Assembly (NCBI RefSeq): GCF_035013165.1 | Contig: NZ_JAYGJQ010000002.1 | Coordinates: 992,001-1,056,000, forward strand | Direction: 5' to 3' | DNA length: 64,000 bases | From: Bacteriovorax sp. PP10 | Lineage (GTDB): Bacteria; Bdellovibrionota; Bacteriovoracia; Bacteriovoracales; Bacteriovoracaceae | Part shown: in pieces, positions 16,355 to 24,851 of the stretch | How positions within the stretch are numbered: the stretch's first letter is position 1 | Layout of the letters: every line of letters starts with the position of its first letter | Notes under the pieces: generated by a model | The model's database searches: none | The model's input: only the letters and a program-made list of their open reading frames with translations | What the model was told of the DNA's origin: nothing | Translations under genes and position numbers: made by a program

Positions 16355-17023
16355 ATGCAAATAGATGCTCACGCTCATCAAATTTCGACCAGTACACAAA
16401 TTGTTGTAGGAGTTCATACTCTAGGGATTCATCCTTGGGAGTTAACACTGCCGTTTGACCGCACAGAGTTTGATCAGAAATGGGCAGAACTTATCAAGCG
16501 CACTGATGGTGTTTATGCCATTGGAGAGTGTGGTCTTGATCGCGTTCATGAAAATATTGCAACGATAGAAGATCAAAAATATGTTTTGATGAAACATTTT
16601 GAAGAAGCGGCAAAAAGAAAAATCCCTCTTATTTTACATTCAGTGCGAACCTACTCTGATGTCCTTGAGATTCTAAAAAAGATAAAATTCCAACAACCCG
16701 TTTTACTACATGCTTATGGTGGCAATGATCATGAGATGCATGAGCTTTTAAAATACCCGGTGTATTTTTCTTATGGTGCCAGATTGTTTAATACGGATAA
16801 AAGGCTTCTGATTACACCTATAGATAAGCTCTTACTAGAAACCGGCGATCAATTGGATTACACCATTGCCGATATCTATAAAAAGGCCAGTGAGAGTCTG
16901 GGAATGGATCTTGATAAGCTGGAAAATATTCTGGAAAAAAACTTTCTAACTTTCTTTGATAAGCTCGATGATATTAGTGCCGCGGACTTCATCCATGATC
17001 TGAACACGCGCAAAACCAACTGA
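16355..17023 (+). CDS. TatD-family metallohydrolase (short form)
   Basis: A 222-residue amidohydrolase-fold protein. It has the metal-binding HxH (DAHAHQ, residues 4-9), GIHPWEL, AIGECGLDR (metal-bridging Glu), LILHSVRTYSDV, LLHAYGGN and the terminal acidic LLLETGDQL. These are the TatD nuclease/deoxyribonuclease motifs in order, but the protein is about 40 residues shorter than typical (about 260). A DNA 3'-5' exonuclease or D-aminoacyl-tRNA deacylase-like role is known in the family; the exact activity is open. It begins 9 nt after the REC-HD gene and overlaps the facing methyltransferase by 78 nt. Confidence 0.82.
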   Translation: MQIDAHAHQISTSTQIVVGVHTLGIHPWELTLPFDRTEFDQKWAELIKRTDGVYAIGECGLDRVHENIATIEDQKYVLMKHFEEAAKRKIPLILHSVRTYSDVLEILKKIKFQQPVLLHAYGGNDHEMHELLKYPVYFSYGARLFNTDKRLLITPIDKLLLETGDQLDYTIADIYKKASESLGMDLDKLENILEKNFLTFFDKLDDISAADFIHDLNTRKTN

Positions 17024-17587
17024 AAGCTTTTTTATTTCTTCCAATAAATCTCTGCCATGATGAGTGCCGGGTCTAGCTAAAATAAAAGCTCGTCCTTTTG
17101 GTTTTAAAACAAATAATGTTGCCTGGATAAGATTATGAAAGTCGCTGTCGATAAAAAAGCGGCAACGGTTTTTGAAATCATTATTGGGAGACAATAATCC
17201 TTCGCCTTGAAAGAAATAGGGAGGATTGGAGACAATGACATCGTATTTTTCACGGTGATCGTTATTAAGTAAATCAGCATAATTCATATGCAGAAAATTA
17301 AACTCTGAATCGGTCTTTTTGGCCTGTTCAACGTTCTTTTCAAAGTATGGGAGATAAACTTCCTGAACTTCCAAAAAGTCGATTTTTCTTAAAGATGGAA
17401 GATGAAAATGCAATTCCAGGCCCACGACTCCGCAACCCGAACAGAGATCCAGAACGCGAAGATCTTCCGGATGGAGCTCCGATTTCAGGGCTTCGGCCAC
17501 TTTTTGCGCAAGAAACACCGAGTCTAGAGAGAATCGGTAGTCTTTAGGCTGATAATAGTCGTAACTGTAGTGAGTATTTTTGATCAT
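16946..17587 (-). CDS. TrmN6-like adenine-N6 methyltransferase
   Basis: About 213 residues. YSYDYYQPKDYRFSLDSVFLAQ precedes the SAM-binding strand LRVLDLCSGCGVVGLEL (motif I), and VIVSNPPYFFQGEG is the NPPY catalytic motif of N6-adenine and N5-glutamine methylases. The order and the following RHRF-type NRCRFFIDSDFHNLI match tRNA1(Val) A37 N6-methyltransferases (YfiC/TrmN6). I place the start at 17587: the longer frame to 17659 would run through the start of the divergent gene at 17636, and GATAAT lies 9 nt upstream of 17587. The 3' end overlaps the TatD-like gene by 78 nt in antiparallel. Confidence 0.78.
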   Translation of the reverse strand: MIKNTHYSYDYYQPKDYRFSLDSVFLAQKVAEALKSELHPEDLRVLDLCSGCGVVGLELHFHLPSLRKIDFLEVQEVYLPYFEKNVEQAKKTDSEFNFLHMNYADLLNNDHREKYDVIVSNPPYFFQGEGLLSPNNDFKNRCRFFIDSDFHNLIQATLFVLKPKGRAFILARPGTHHGRDLLEEIKKLSVGFARVQIMDEVRGTNIIELIKES

Positions 17588-17635
17588 TTGTTTTTTATTA
17601 TCTAAAATAATCAAAGAATCAACAGGAGTTTGCAG

Positions 17636-17995
17636 TTGGGAATCTCTCAAATCGTTCATATACCGATTATTGCTTTAATTAATCTAGGGATTATTTATTT
17701 CTGGAACCTAAAAGTGAGAAATCGTGCCTTCAGAAGTAAGACTGTCTGGCTTTTTTCCTTTTTTGGCTCATTGTTTAATGTTTGGGGACTAGATGTTGTC
17801 CAAAGAGATTTTGTCGTAGAAAGTGTCCCTAATATGGTGATTGTAAGTGCTGGCTGTTGGCTGGTATTTGTACTCGCAACCAATGCAAAATACCTGGCAA
17901 TTTATGGTTGGTCTAAGCGTGATTTTTGGCTAGACTATGCCGGGGATTTGGTAAGTTTTATCATCTCCGGGATTCTTATCTACCTTGCTACATAA
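17636..17995 (+). CDS. Small polytopic membrane protein of unknown function
   Basis: About 119 residues with three to four hydrophobic segments: IVHIPIIALINLGIIYFWNL, a TVWLFSFFGSLFNVWGLDV helix, MVIVSAGCWLVFVLATNAKY and LVSFIISGILIYLAT. No family was recognised. The start is probably TTG 17636, because AGGAG at 17624-17628 gives a 7-nt spacing, whereas the upstream in-frame TTG at 17630 would leave only one nucleotide. It opens a five-gene forward run (membrane protein, msrA, aldehyde dehydrogenase, rmuC, Mpo1-like) with 1-18 bp gaps. Confidence 0.62.
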   Translation: MGISQIVHIPIIALINLGIIYFWNLKVRNRAFRSKTVWLFSFFGSLFNVWGLDVVQRDFVVESVPNMVIVSAGCWLVFVLATNAKYLAIYGWSKRDFWLDYAGDLVSFIISGILIYLAT

Positions 17996-18004
17996 GGAGA
18001 ATTT

Positions 18005-18493
18005 ATGACTATTGAAAAAGCGCTTTTAGGAGCGGGATGTTTTTGGGGTGTCGACAAAATTTTAAGATCGATTCCTGGAATTGTTTCAACTGAAGTGGGT
18101 TATGCCGGTGGCACAACGAAGAACCCGACGTACGAAGAAGTTTGTACGGGAAGAACAGATCACGCTGAAGTGGTACTGGTTGGATTTGATCCGGCAGTGA
18201 TTTCATACGAAGGTGTGTTGGATGTTTTTTTCAGACTTCATGATCCGACAACTCTTAATCGTCAGCATAACGATATTGGAACTCAATACCGTTCGGTGAT
18301 TTTTACTTATAACGACGAACAAAGAGCTGTGGCCCTTGAGAAAATTAAACAAGTGGATGCTTCTAAAGTTTTTAGAAGTCCGGTTGTGACTCAAGTGATG
18401 ACAGCGCCTGATTATTATAGTGCAGAAGCTTACCACCAGGATTATTTAATAAAAAATCCGAGTGGATATATGTGCCACATTCTTAGAGATTAA
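18005..18493 (+). CDS. msrA: Peptide methionine-S-sulfoxide reductase A
   Basis: A 162-residue MsrA. GAGCFWGVDK holds the catalytic Cys in the GCFWG motif near the N-terminus; TEVGYAGGTTKNPTYEEVCTGRTDHAEVV, FRLHDPTTLNRQHNDIGTQYRS and the C-terminal AEAYHQDYL are family-diagnostic segments. It reduces methionine-S-sulfoxide in proteins using thioredoxin. No separate signal peptide is present, so it is cytoplasmic. The start follows a strong AAGGAG site. It sits in a run with aldehyde dehydrogenase and rmuC, consistent with handling oxidative damage. Confidence 0.95.
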   Translation: MTIEKALLGAGCFWGVDKILRSIPGIVSTEVGYAGGTTKNPTYEEVCTGRTDHAEVVLVGFDPAVISYEGVLDVFFRLHDPTTLNRQHNDIGTQYRSVIFTYNDEQRAVALEKIKQVDASKVFRSPVVTQVMTAPDYYSAEAYHQDYLIKNPSGYMCHILRD

Positions 18494-18496
18494 TTG

Positions 18497-19888
18497 ATGG
18501 ATAATGTACAGGCCTTATTTGATGTTCAGAGTGCTCATCGCTGGACGATGGCACAATCTACTACGAGTGAACGTAAGGCGATGCTGCTTGCTTTAAAAAA
18601 AGAGATCATCTCTCGTCGCGAGGAAATCAAGGCAGCGATGTATGCGGACTTTAAAAAGCCGTATGCGGAAAGTGAGTTGACTGAAATTCATACGTCGATT
18701 GATGAGATTAACTTTGCCGTTAAGAAATTATCAAAATGGATGAAACCTAAAAAAGTTAAAACACCGATTGCTCTTTTTGGATCAAAATCTTTCATCCAGT
18801 ACGAAGCAAAAGGTGTGGTACTAATTTTAGCTCCGTGGAATTATCCTTTTTCACTTTTGATTAATCCTTTAGTGGCAGCGATTGCAGCAGGTAACTGTGT
18901 GATTGCCAGACCATCAGAGAAGACTCCTCATACAGCTAAAATTTTAGAGAGTGTAATTGGAAATGTTTTTTCAGATAAGATCGCAAAAGTTGTTATTGGT
19001 GAAATCGATCTTGCTGAAAAATTATTAGAGTTACCTTTTGATCATATCTTTTTTACGGGAAGCACTCAGGTTGGGAAAGTGGTTATGGCCGCGGCCGCGA
19101 AACACTTAACTCCTGTGACTCTAGAGTTGGGAGGAAAGTCTCCGGTGATTATTGACCGTGATGTGAATCTTGAAGACTGTGCTGAGAAATTATTCTGGGG
19201 AAAATTTATGAATGGCGGGCAGACTTGTGTGGCCCCTGATTATCTTTTTATCCCAGAAGAGCTGAAAGCTGATTTTATTGAATTGTTTAAAAAACAAATC
19301 GAAAAGAGATTTGGTGAGACCAGCAGTGAGAGACTTAAGACGGAAGACTTCGCTCGCATGGTCGATGTGAAAGCTTACGATCGTCTGGCAAATAAGATTA
19401 AAGATGAGAAGAAGTTGTTAGAAGATGGGCCTCAGAGTGATGAGAGGTTTATTCCTCCAACTCTTTTAACGGATGTGACTCTAAATAGTCCGGTGATGGA
19501 AGATGAAATCTTCGGGCCAATCCTGCCACTTTTAACTTATAAAAAATTAGAAACAGTCATTGATTATATTAGAGCTCACCCGAAGCCATTAGCGCTTTAT
19601 GTTTTTTCTAAAAATAAAAAGATGATTAAGAATGTTTTGAAGTCTACCACTTCAGGTGGTGCGGCCATTAATCATGTGGTGCTACATCTGGCGAATCCCA
19701 ATCTGCCTTTCGGTGGAGTTGGGCATTCGGGAATGGGGAGTTATCACGGAGAGTTTGGATTTAAAACATTTTCTCATGAAAGAGCCGTTTTAAATCAGGG
19801 GCGCTTCACGCTTACGAGTCTTTACTTTCCACCATACACAACGGCGCTTAGTAAGTTTGCATTTAGAGTTTTACGCTGGCTTGAATAG
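18497..19888 (+). CDS. Aldehyde dehydrogenase (class 3-like)
   Basis: A 463-residue NAD(P)-dependent aldehyde dehydrogenase. The catalytic residues are visible: LELGGKSPVI (general-base Glu), MNGGQTCVAPDY (nucleophile Cys) and the cofactor-binding ILAPWNYPFSLLINPL and ITFTGSTQVG-type HIFFTGSTQVGKVV. The compact length and the C-terminal hydrophobic extension (TSLYFPPYTTALSKFAFRVLRW) match the class 3/fatty-aldehyde or coniferyl-aldehyde group, which is often membrane-associated and oxidises medium- or long-chain aldehydes. ATG 18497 is chosen; TTG 18494 in frame is an alternative. Immediately downstream is rmuC. Confidence 0.9.
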   Translation: MDNVQALFDVQSAHRWTMAQSTTSERKAMLLALKKEIISRREEIKAAMYADFKKPYAESELTEIHTSIDEINFAVKKLSKWMKPKKVKTPIALFGSKSFIQYEAKGVVLILAPWNYPFSLLINPLVAAIAAGNCVIARPSEKTPHTAKILESVIGNVFSDKIAKVVIGEIDLAEKLLELPFDHIFFTGSTQVGKVVMAAAAKHLTPVTLELGGKSPVIIDRDVNLEDCAEKLFWGKFMNGGQTCVAPDYLFIPEELKADFIELFKKQIEKRFGETSSERLKTEDFARMVDVKAYDRLANKIKDEKKLLEDGPQSDERFIPPTLLTDVTLNSPVMEDEIFGPILPLLTYKKLETVIDYIRAHPKPLALYVFSKNKKMIKNVLKSTTSGGAAINHVVLHLANPNLPFGGVGHSGMGSYHGEFGFKTFSHERAVLNQGRFTLTSLYFPPYTTALSKFAFRVLRWLE

Positions 19889-19906
19889 TCAGATTTTGGA
19901 GATATT

Positions 19907-21208
19907 ATGTTAATTGTTCTATGTGTTCTGGTCGTATTAAACCTTGTTGGGATTGGATTTTTATTTTTAAGATCTAACCAGACTCAAGATTTTAGTTTTT
20001 TAAGTCAGGAGATTAAACCACTCTCAGACAAGATGGTGCAGCTTGAAGTGATTATGCAACAGCGTTTTGAGAACCAAAAAGAAGTCACAAGGCTTCAGGT
20101 TTCAGAAATCATCGAAGACAAATTTAAGAAAATTGCAGCTGAACAAAATAAAACATCCCAGGATTTAATTGAGAAGTTTGGTAATTTTCAACACATTCTT
20201 ACTCAACAGCTTGTGGCGGTTAATGAAAAATTAACTCAAGAAATGGTAGGGATGAATACTAAGATGACTGTAGAGTTAGTTGGTATGAAAGAGAAGATGG
20301 CCCAGGAGCTGGTTGTGATGAATGAAAAAATCACAAAGAGCATGCAGGAAAAACTGAATGAAATCTCTGACCGCGTTCGCGAGAACCTGGATCAAGGATT
20401 CAAGAAAACAAACGAAACATTTACCAGCGTTATTGAGAGACTTGCTAAAATTGATGAAGCTCAAAAGAAGATTGAGTCGCTTTCAACAAACGTTGTATCT
20501 CTTCAGGATATTTTAACGGATAAAAAAAGCCGTGGTATCTTCGGCGAAGTTCAGTTGAATCAGATTTTAAATTCTGTATTTGGTGATAAGAACGATAAAG
20601 TTTATAAAATTCAGCATAAGTTATCGAACGGAACGATTTGTGACTCAATTTTATTTTTACCAGAGCCAACAGGAAGCATCGTTGTCGATTCTAAATTCCC
20701 TCTGGAAAACTTCAGAAGAATGTTCGACTTAGCTTTTACAGATCTGGAGCGCAGAGAATTTGCGAAAGACTTCAAGATCAACTTAAAAAAACACATTGAT
20801 GATATTTCTAATAAGTACATCATCGCGGGAGAGACAACTGATCAGGCGATCTTATTCCTTCCTGCTGAAGCGATCTTTGCTGAGATCTATGCTTACCATT
20901 CGGACATTATCGAGTATGCACAAAATAAGAAAGTATGGCTGACAAGTCCTACGACATTTATGGCAATGATTACAACAATCCAGGTTGTGATCCAAAATAT
21001 TGAACGCAGCAAGTACACGAATGTGATTCATCAGGAATTAAATAAACTGGCCGATGAGTTTGGACGTTATAAAAAACGTTGGGACAACCTGGCATCTCAT
21101 ATTGAAACGGTTAGTAAGGATGTTAAAGATATCCATACGACAACCGAAAAAATAACGAATCGCTTCAGTCAGATTTCTGAAGTTAAGATTGATAACTTAC
21201 TAGAGTAG
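19907..21208 (+). CDS. rmuC: RmuC family DNA recombination protein
   Basis: A 433-residue protein: an N-terminal membrane helix (LIVLCVLVVLNLVGIGFLFL, residues 2-21), then a long coiled coil (about 35-200) with an internal heptad-like duplication around VGMNTKMTVELVGMKEKMAQ, then the conserved RmuC domain (KSRGIFGEVQLNQIL, VVDSKFPLENFRRM, KKHIDDISNKYI, FLPAEAIFAEIYAYH, KKVWLTSPTTFMAMI). The domain belongs to the restriction-endonuclease-like fold and limits inversion at short repeats in E. coli. GGAG upstream supports the start. Confidence 0.92.
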   Translation: MLIVLCVLVVLNLVGIGFLFLRSNQTQDFSFLSQEIKPLSDKMVQLEVIMQQRFENQKEVTRLQVSEIIEDKFKKIAAEQNKTSQDLIEKFGNFQHILTQQLVAVNEKLTQEMVGMNTKMTVELVGMKEKMAQELVVMNEKITKSMQEKLNEISDRVRENLDQGFKKTNETFTSVIERLAKIDEAQKKIESLSTNVVSLQDILTDKKSRGIFGEVQLNQILNSVFGDKNDKVYKIQHKLSNGTICDSILFLPEPTGSIVVDSKFPLENFRRMFDLAFTDLERREFAKDFKINLKKHIDDISNKYIIAGETTDQAILFLPAEAIFAEIYAYHSDIIEYAQNKKVWLTSPTTFMAMITTIQVVIQNIERSKYTNVIHQELNKLADEFGRYKKRWDNLASHIETVSKDVKDIHTTTEKITNRFSQISEVKIDNLLE

Positions 21209-21212
21209 AAGA

Positions 21213-21695
21213 ATGTTAACACTCAAAGCTTACCTTGAAGAGTACTCAGAATCTCATATGAACCCGACGAATGTCTGGATCCACAAGATCTGTGTGCCGG
21301 CGATCATGTTTAGTACACTGGGAATCATTAAGGCCTTTCCTGTGCCTGCTAGCTGGCCTTTGTGGCTTGACTGGAGCGTGATCGTTGTAGCTCTTGTTAT
21401 GATCTTTTATGCGAGCTTTAAAAACATCAGAGTGTTTTTATCTCAGCTCGTTTTAGTCATTCCGATGATGTTGATTCTTGAACTATTAAGGCCAAGATTT
21501 TTTCTATTATGTATAGGGATTTTTATCGTGGCATGGATTGGGCAATTTATCGGACACAAGATTGAAGGGAAGAAACCGAGTTTTTTTAGAGATTTGTTTT
21601 ATCTTTTAATCGGCCCTGTCTGGACCATGAATTCACTCACGGCCCAGATGGGGATTGATTTAAAAATTACTAGTAATGCCACGGATATTTGCTGA
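21213..21695 (+). CDS. Mpo1-like (DUF962) membrane protein
   Basis: A 160-residue protein matching the Mpo1/YGL010w group: an N-terminal YLEEYSESHMNPTNVWIHKICVPAI with two histidines, three to four hydrophobic helices, and the C-terminal IGQFIGHKIEGKKPSFFRDLFYLLIGPVWTMN with GHxxEGxxP and the GPxW segment. In yeast, Mpo1 is an Fe2+-dependent 2-hydroxy fatty acid alpha-oxidase. Alpha-oxidation would yield a shorter fatty aldehyde, so the aldehyde dehydrogenase two genes upstream is a sensible neighbour; this link is an inference. Its end overlaps menB by 26 nt in antiparallel. Confidence 0.8.
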   Translation: MLTLKAYLEEYSESHMNPTNVWIHKICVPAIMFSTLGIIKAFPVPASWPLWLDWSVIVVALVMIFYASFKNIRVFLSQLVLVIPMMLILELLRPRFFLLCIGIFIVAWIGQFIGHKIEGKKPSFFRDLFYLLIGPVWTMNSLTAQMGIDLKITSNATDIC

Positions 21696-22590
21696 AATCG
21701 CGAGGGCGTTTTTCAACAAATGAATTACGTCCTTCCACTGCTTCTTCTGTTCCGTAAGCTAGTCTTGTCGCTTCACCAGCAAATAACTGCTGACCAACTA
21801 AACCATCATCAACCATGTTGAAACCAAATTTAAGCATTCTGATTGCTGTAGGTGACTTTGTATTCATCTCACGTGCCCAGTTAAGTGCTTCCGTCTCTAA
21901 ATGCTCATGAGGAATGACAGCGTTAACCATTCCCATGTCCATTGCTTCTTGAGCAGAGTAGTTAGCTCCTAAGAAGAAAATTTCACGAGCGCGCTTTTGT
22001 CCTACCATGCGAGCAAGGTAAGCAGATCCGTAACCAGAGTCGAAACTTGCCACGTCTGCGTCTGTTTGTTTGAAGACAGCGTGCTCTTTTGAAGCAAGAG
22101 TTAAATCACAAACAACATGCAGAGAGTGTCCACCACCAACTGCCCAGCCAGGAACAACGGCCACAACAACTTTTGGCATGAAGCGGATTAAGCGTTGAAC
22201 TTCTAGAATGTGTAAGCGTCCTAAACGGCCTAGGTCAACTTTTGCGTTTCCTGTTCCATTGTTATCGTCACCTTCATATTTGTATCCATCTTTTCCACGA
22301 ATACGTTGGTCTCCACCAGAGCAGAATGCCCAACCGGCATCTTTTGGTGAAGGACCGTTACCAGTAAGTAAAACGACACCTACGTCAGCGCTGATGCGGG
22401 CATGTTCAAGGGCCATATATAATTCATCAACTGTCTGAGGGCGAAAAGCGTTTCTCACTTCAGGGCGATTGAAAGCAACTCTTACTGTGCCTTGGTCTTT
22501 TGCTCTATGGTAAGTGATATCCTGGAAATTAAATCCGGGAACTTCATCCCAAAGGTTTGGATCGAAAATATCAGAGACTTTTTTTGTCAT
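21670..22590 (-). CDS. menB: 1,4-dihydroxy-2-naphthoyl-CoA synthase
   Basis: A 306-residue crotonase-fold enzyme. RPEVRNAFRPQTVDEL, the oxyanion segment FCSGGDQRIRG, VVPGWAVGGGHSLHVVCDL and the MenB-specific FKQTDADVASFDSGYGSAYLARMVGQKRAREIFF (here read in pieces) identify MenB rather than a general enoyl-CoA hydratase. SFVEKRPRDFSKYPWHY at the C-terminus is also typical. It closes the second ring in menaquinone biosynthesis, in the cytoplasm. AGGAG precedes the start. No other men gene is in the window. The start region overlaps the end of the upstream gene by 20 nt. Confidence 0.94.
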   Translation of the reverse strand: MTKKVSDIFDPNLWDEVPGFNFQDITYHRAKDQGTVRVAFNRPEVRNAFRPQTVDELYMALEHARISADVGVVLLTGNGPSPKDAGWAFCSGGDQRIRGKDGYKYEGDDNNGTGNAKVDLGRLGRLHILEVQRLIRFMPKVVVAVVPGWAVGGGHSLHVVCDLTLASKEHAVFKQTDADVASFDSGYGSAYLARMVGQKRAREIFFLGANYSAQEAMDMGMVNAVIPHEHLETEALNWAREMNTKSPTAIRMLKFGFNMVDDGLVGQQLFAGEATRLAYGTEEAVEGRNSFVEKRPRDFSKYPWHY

Positions 22591-23290
22591 TATCTACTCC
22601 TGGATAGCTCATTTTTATTTTTAATATTTGTGAATCGCGTTTATCTGAATCAATGTTTGTGAGTCCTTCAAAGGTCAATAGCGAGTGGTCTTTCATTCTG
22701 TAATCCACTGCGATTTCTTTAACTAGGATTCTTAAAACCCAGCTAGAAATTTTAAGAATAAAGCGTCTTTGTCCTTCTGCTTTAGCAGGTTCTTGCTCAA
22801 AGTAAAAAGAATAATAATCTAGTTTTGGTAAAACGATAAACTTGATGTCAGTTCTATCTTCATTGAAATTTTTTAAAATATAGTTGTGAAATCCCTGACC
22901 TGAAACCATGTTTTCTGTTCTTTTAATTTCATTGCTTTTAAATTTTCCAGTATTCATATCAGTGATCTTCATTGAGACCAGTTTTGAATCTTTGTTATAA
23001 GAGAGTTCTTGTTTTTCGTTGAAGCGGTGATCGATAAAAATAGTGTCGGGTATAAAAGGGTCTTTGCTAAAATCTGATGAAACATCAGCAATCAATTTAC
23101 CGGCTGCATTGTGATAAGTGGTTTTAATGGCCGAGATTTCGCCAGAGGGAAGGCGTTTGTAATTGTGAGTTTCTACATAGACAAGTTTGTTGTCTTTATC
23201 AAAAGCTTCACCTTTCATGATGACATTTTCTTGTGAAAAAGCGATTGAACTCATAATGAGTAAGCAGAAAATTAAAACTAAATGCTTCAT
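22571..23290 (-). CDS. Exported hypothetical protein
   Basis: A 239-residue protein with signal peptide MKHLVLIFCLLIMSSIAFS. The mature part contains two similar beta-rich stretches (DKDNKLVYVETHNYKRLPSGE and KQELSYNKDSKLVSMKITDMN), and later YKRL- and FYFEQEPAKAEGQRRFILK, suggesting a periplasmic beta-sandwich such as is found in outer-membrane lipoprotein carriers; no family is claimed. The start at 23290 gives an ATGA overlap with the upstream FMN-reductase gene, which makes translational coupling likely; an in-frame ATG at 23302 exists but has no better signal. Confidence 0.65.
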   Translation of the reverse strand: MKHLVLIFCLLIMSSIAFSQENVIMKGEAFDKDNKLVYVETHNYKRLPSGEISAIKTTYHNAAGKLIADVSSDFSKDPFIPDTIFIDHRFNEKQELSYNKDSKLVSMKITDMNTGKFKSNEIKRTENMVSGQGFHNYILKNFNEDRTDIKFIVLPKLDYYSFYFEQEPAKAEGQRRFILKISSWVLRILVKEIAVDYRMKDHSLLTFEGLTNIDSDKRDSQILKIKMSYPGVDNDKKSL

Positions 23291-23862
23291 TCTTTTACCC
23301 ATAATCTTTTAGGATCTTTATGATCTACTGGCCACGGTTTATATGTTAATTCACGATTGACTGCAGTCATTAAATTATGAGCGATAATATCAACGTCTTC
23401 GAGACTCCAGAAATCTTCTGCAAACGAAGACTGCGTTTCAAGAGCAAGCTGGCCTGCTAATGAATAAACGATACCACTCATTGGAGGAATCATCATTCCA
23501 AGCGTGTTTAAAACACCCTGCAGACGAGAAAGAACTCCTTTTCCACCCACTGAATGCATCGTGATCATGACCGCAGCAGGTTTTCCCATGAAAATGTCAG
23601 AAGCTTCAAACTCAGTGGCCGCTTCAAGAAAGTATTGCATCGGGCTTCCCCAGCTGTCCCAATAGGTTCCGCTGGTAAAAACAAAACCATCAGCATTTTG
23701 TAATTTTGTTTTCAATTCTTTGATGTCGATCTTTTTTTCTAATAAATCTTTTAAGTGAACAACTTCACTTGAGGTGATTTTCTTTTGTAAACGCTCTAGT
23801 AAAAATTCAGTATTACCTGAGTTTCCACCTAAACTTCCATTTAAAATCAAAATCTTTTTCAT
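23287..23862 (-). CDS. NAD(P)H-dependent FMN reductase / flavodoxin-like protein
   Basis: A 191-residue flavodoxin-fold protein. KILILNGSLGGNSGNTEFLLE is the phosphate-binding loop for FMN (GSxxxxSxT/N), FVFTSGTYWDSWGSPMQYFLE is the flavin-edge loop, and KPAAVMITMHSVGGKGVL is the third. This matches the NADPH-dependent FMN reductase (ArsH/SsuE-like) family; the electron acceptor is unknown. It is coupled by ATGA to genes on both sides in a three-gene reverse run (23859-24770, this gene, 22571-23290) that continues into menB. Confidence 0.85.
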   Translation of the reverse strand: MKKILILNGSLGGNSGNTEFLLERLQKKITSSEVVHLKDLLEKKIDIKELKTKLQNADGFVFTSGTYWDSWGSPMQYFLEAATEFEASDIFMGKPAAVMITMHSVGGKGVLSRLQGVLNTLGMMIPPMSGIVYSLAGQLALETQSSFAEDFWSLEDVDIIAHNLMTAVNRELTYKPWPVDHKDPKRLWVKE

Positions 23863-24770
23863 ACAAACACCACCTGTGAGCTTTCAAAGAAATTTTTTAA
23901 ATGCAATTCATCTTCATCTCTAAACTCTGGAGTGTTGAGTTTATGAGCAGCTGATTGAACATGCACGGGCATGTCCCACCATTGAAGAATTTTAGGAAAA
24001 AGAGGATCAGCACTTTCTGCGTCTGTGCGAATGAAAGCAGACTTAAAACATTTAAACAAATGGATAACGTAAGCATTCATATCAGAGACGACATATTCAA
24101 ATTCAGATTTAAACTGAGTGTCTTCTTTTAATGATTTTTTTAATTGTGGTTGATCATAAATTTGATTTACCAGTGAATAGAAACCAAGCTGTCCCTTTAA
24201 ACTTTCATCCTGATTAAAAAAATGATCAGCGTGATGAAGATCGTGAAGAACGAAACTCAGGGGATCGCGAGAAGATAAAACTAAGCGATCGATCTCATCA
24301 TGATTCGTTGTCAGAGTGATACAGCGAGTGTTTTTCACCTGCATTCTTAGAAGCTCACGAGGACTAGGGATGTGAGTCAGTAGTTCAATATTCCAGTCGC
24401 CATTGGCCCAATTTAATATTGTTCTATTAACAGCAAGAGGAATGCCTTTTAAATTATAGTGATTAAAAAGATCTTTCGCACAAAGGCCTTGAAGTTTTTC
24501 TTTTTCCCAATCGTTTAAATTAAATTCTTCCGGAATGATATCCAGTAAAAGTTTTTCTGACGGGCGAGAAATGAAATTTGTTTTCTTCTGTAACCAGTTT
24601 TTTGGGTGACGAATTCGTAGAAAAAGCAGGATATACAGGGTGCATAATTCAAAGGGTGCTACCGGGAGTTTGGTGATCAAATCGATGTTTTTGATTAAAG
24701 TCTGCCTGTTAGGACCAAGGAGTCCTTCGGCAATGAGTACTTTTTTATATGAGCCAGAGCGGTTTTTCAT
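23859..24770 (-). CDS. Hypothetical protein with HDLHH motif
   Basis: A 303-residue soluble protein with no signal peptide, not recognised. The notable feature is RDPLSFVLHDLHHADHFFNQDESL near residue 170-195, a histidine- and aspartate-rich helix (HDLHHADH) followed by acidic residues, which looks like a metal site and recalls the HDxxH signature of Coq4-type proteins; homology is not claimed. The rest is helical with several Trp/Arg-rich segments (HIPSPRELLRMQVKNTR). It heads a reverse-strand run with FMN reductase and menB, so a link to quinone or flavin chemistry is possible. A TAGACT box 6 nt upstream indicates a leaderless mRNA. Confidence 0.6.
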   Translation of the reverse strand: MKNRSGSYKKVLIAEGLLGPNRQTLIKNIDLITKLPVAPFELCTLYILLFLRIRHPKNWLQKKTNFISRPSEKLLLDIIPEEFNLNDWEKEKLQGLCAKDLFNHYNLKGIPLAVNRTILNWANGDWNIELLTHIPSPRELLRMQVKNTRCITLTTNHDEIDRLVLSSRDPLSFVLHDLHHADHFFNQDESLKGQLGFYSLVNQIYDQPQLKKSLKEDTQFKSEFEYVVSDMNAYVIHLFKCFKSAFIRTDAESADPLFPKILQWWDMPVHVQSAAHKLNTPEFRDEDELHLKNFFESSQVVFV

Positions 24771-24776
24771 GACTTA

Positions 24777-24782
24777 AGTCTA
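24777..24782 (-). promoter_or_regulatory. -10 box TAGACT, leaderless promoter of the HDLHH gene
   Basis: Reverse-strand TAGACT is separated from the ATG at 24770 by six bases with no Shine-Dalgarno. Confidence 0.45.
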
Positions 24783-24816
24783 TGATTTTAATAAGTTTAA
24801 TGGTTTCGAGAATGTC

Positions 24817-24844
24817 TCAAGTTTAGCCTGAAATTTTCCGATTA
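24817..24844 (+). promoter_or_regulatory. Sigma-28 (FliA)-like promoter with 12-nt spacer
   Basis: TCAAGTTT (24817-24824), 12 nt and TCCGATTA (24837-24844), each matching the FliA boxes at most positions but with a spacer one base longer than usual. The -10 box ends 7 nt before ATG 24852 and no ribosome binding site is seen. Confidence 0.4.
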
Positions 24845-24851
24845 GTCCACT

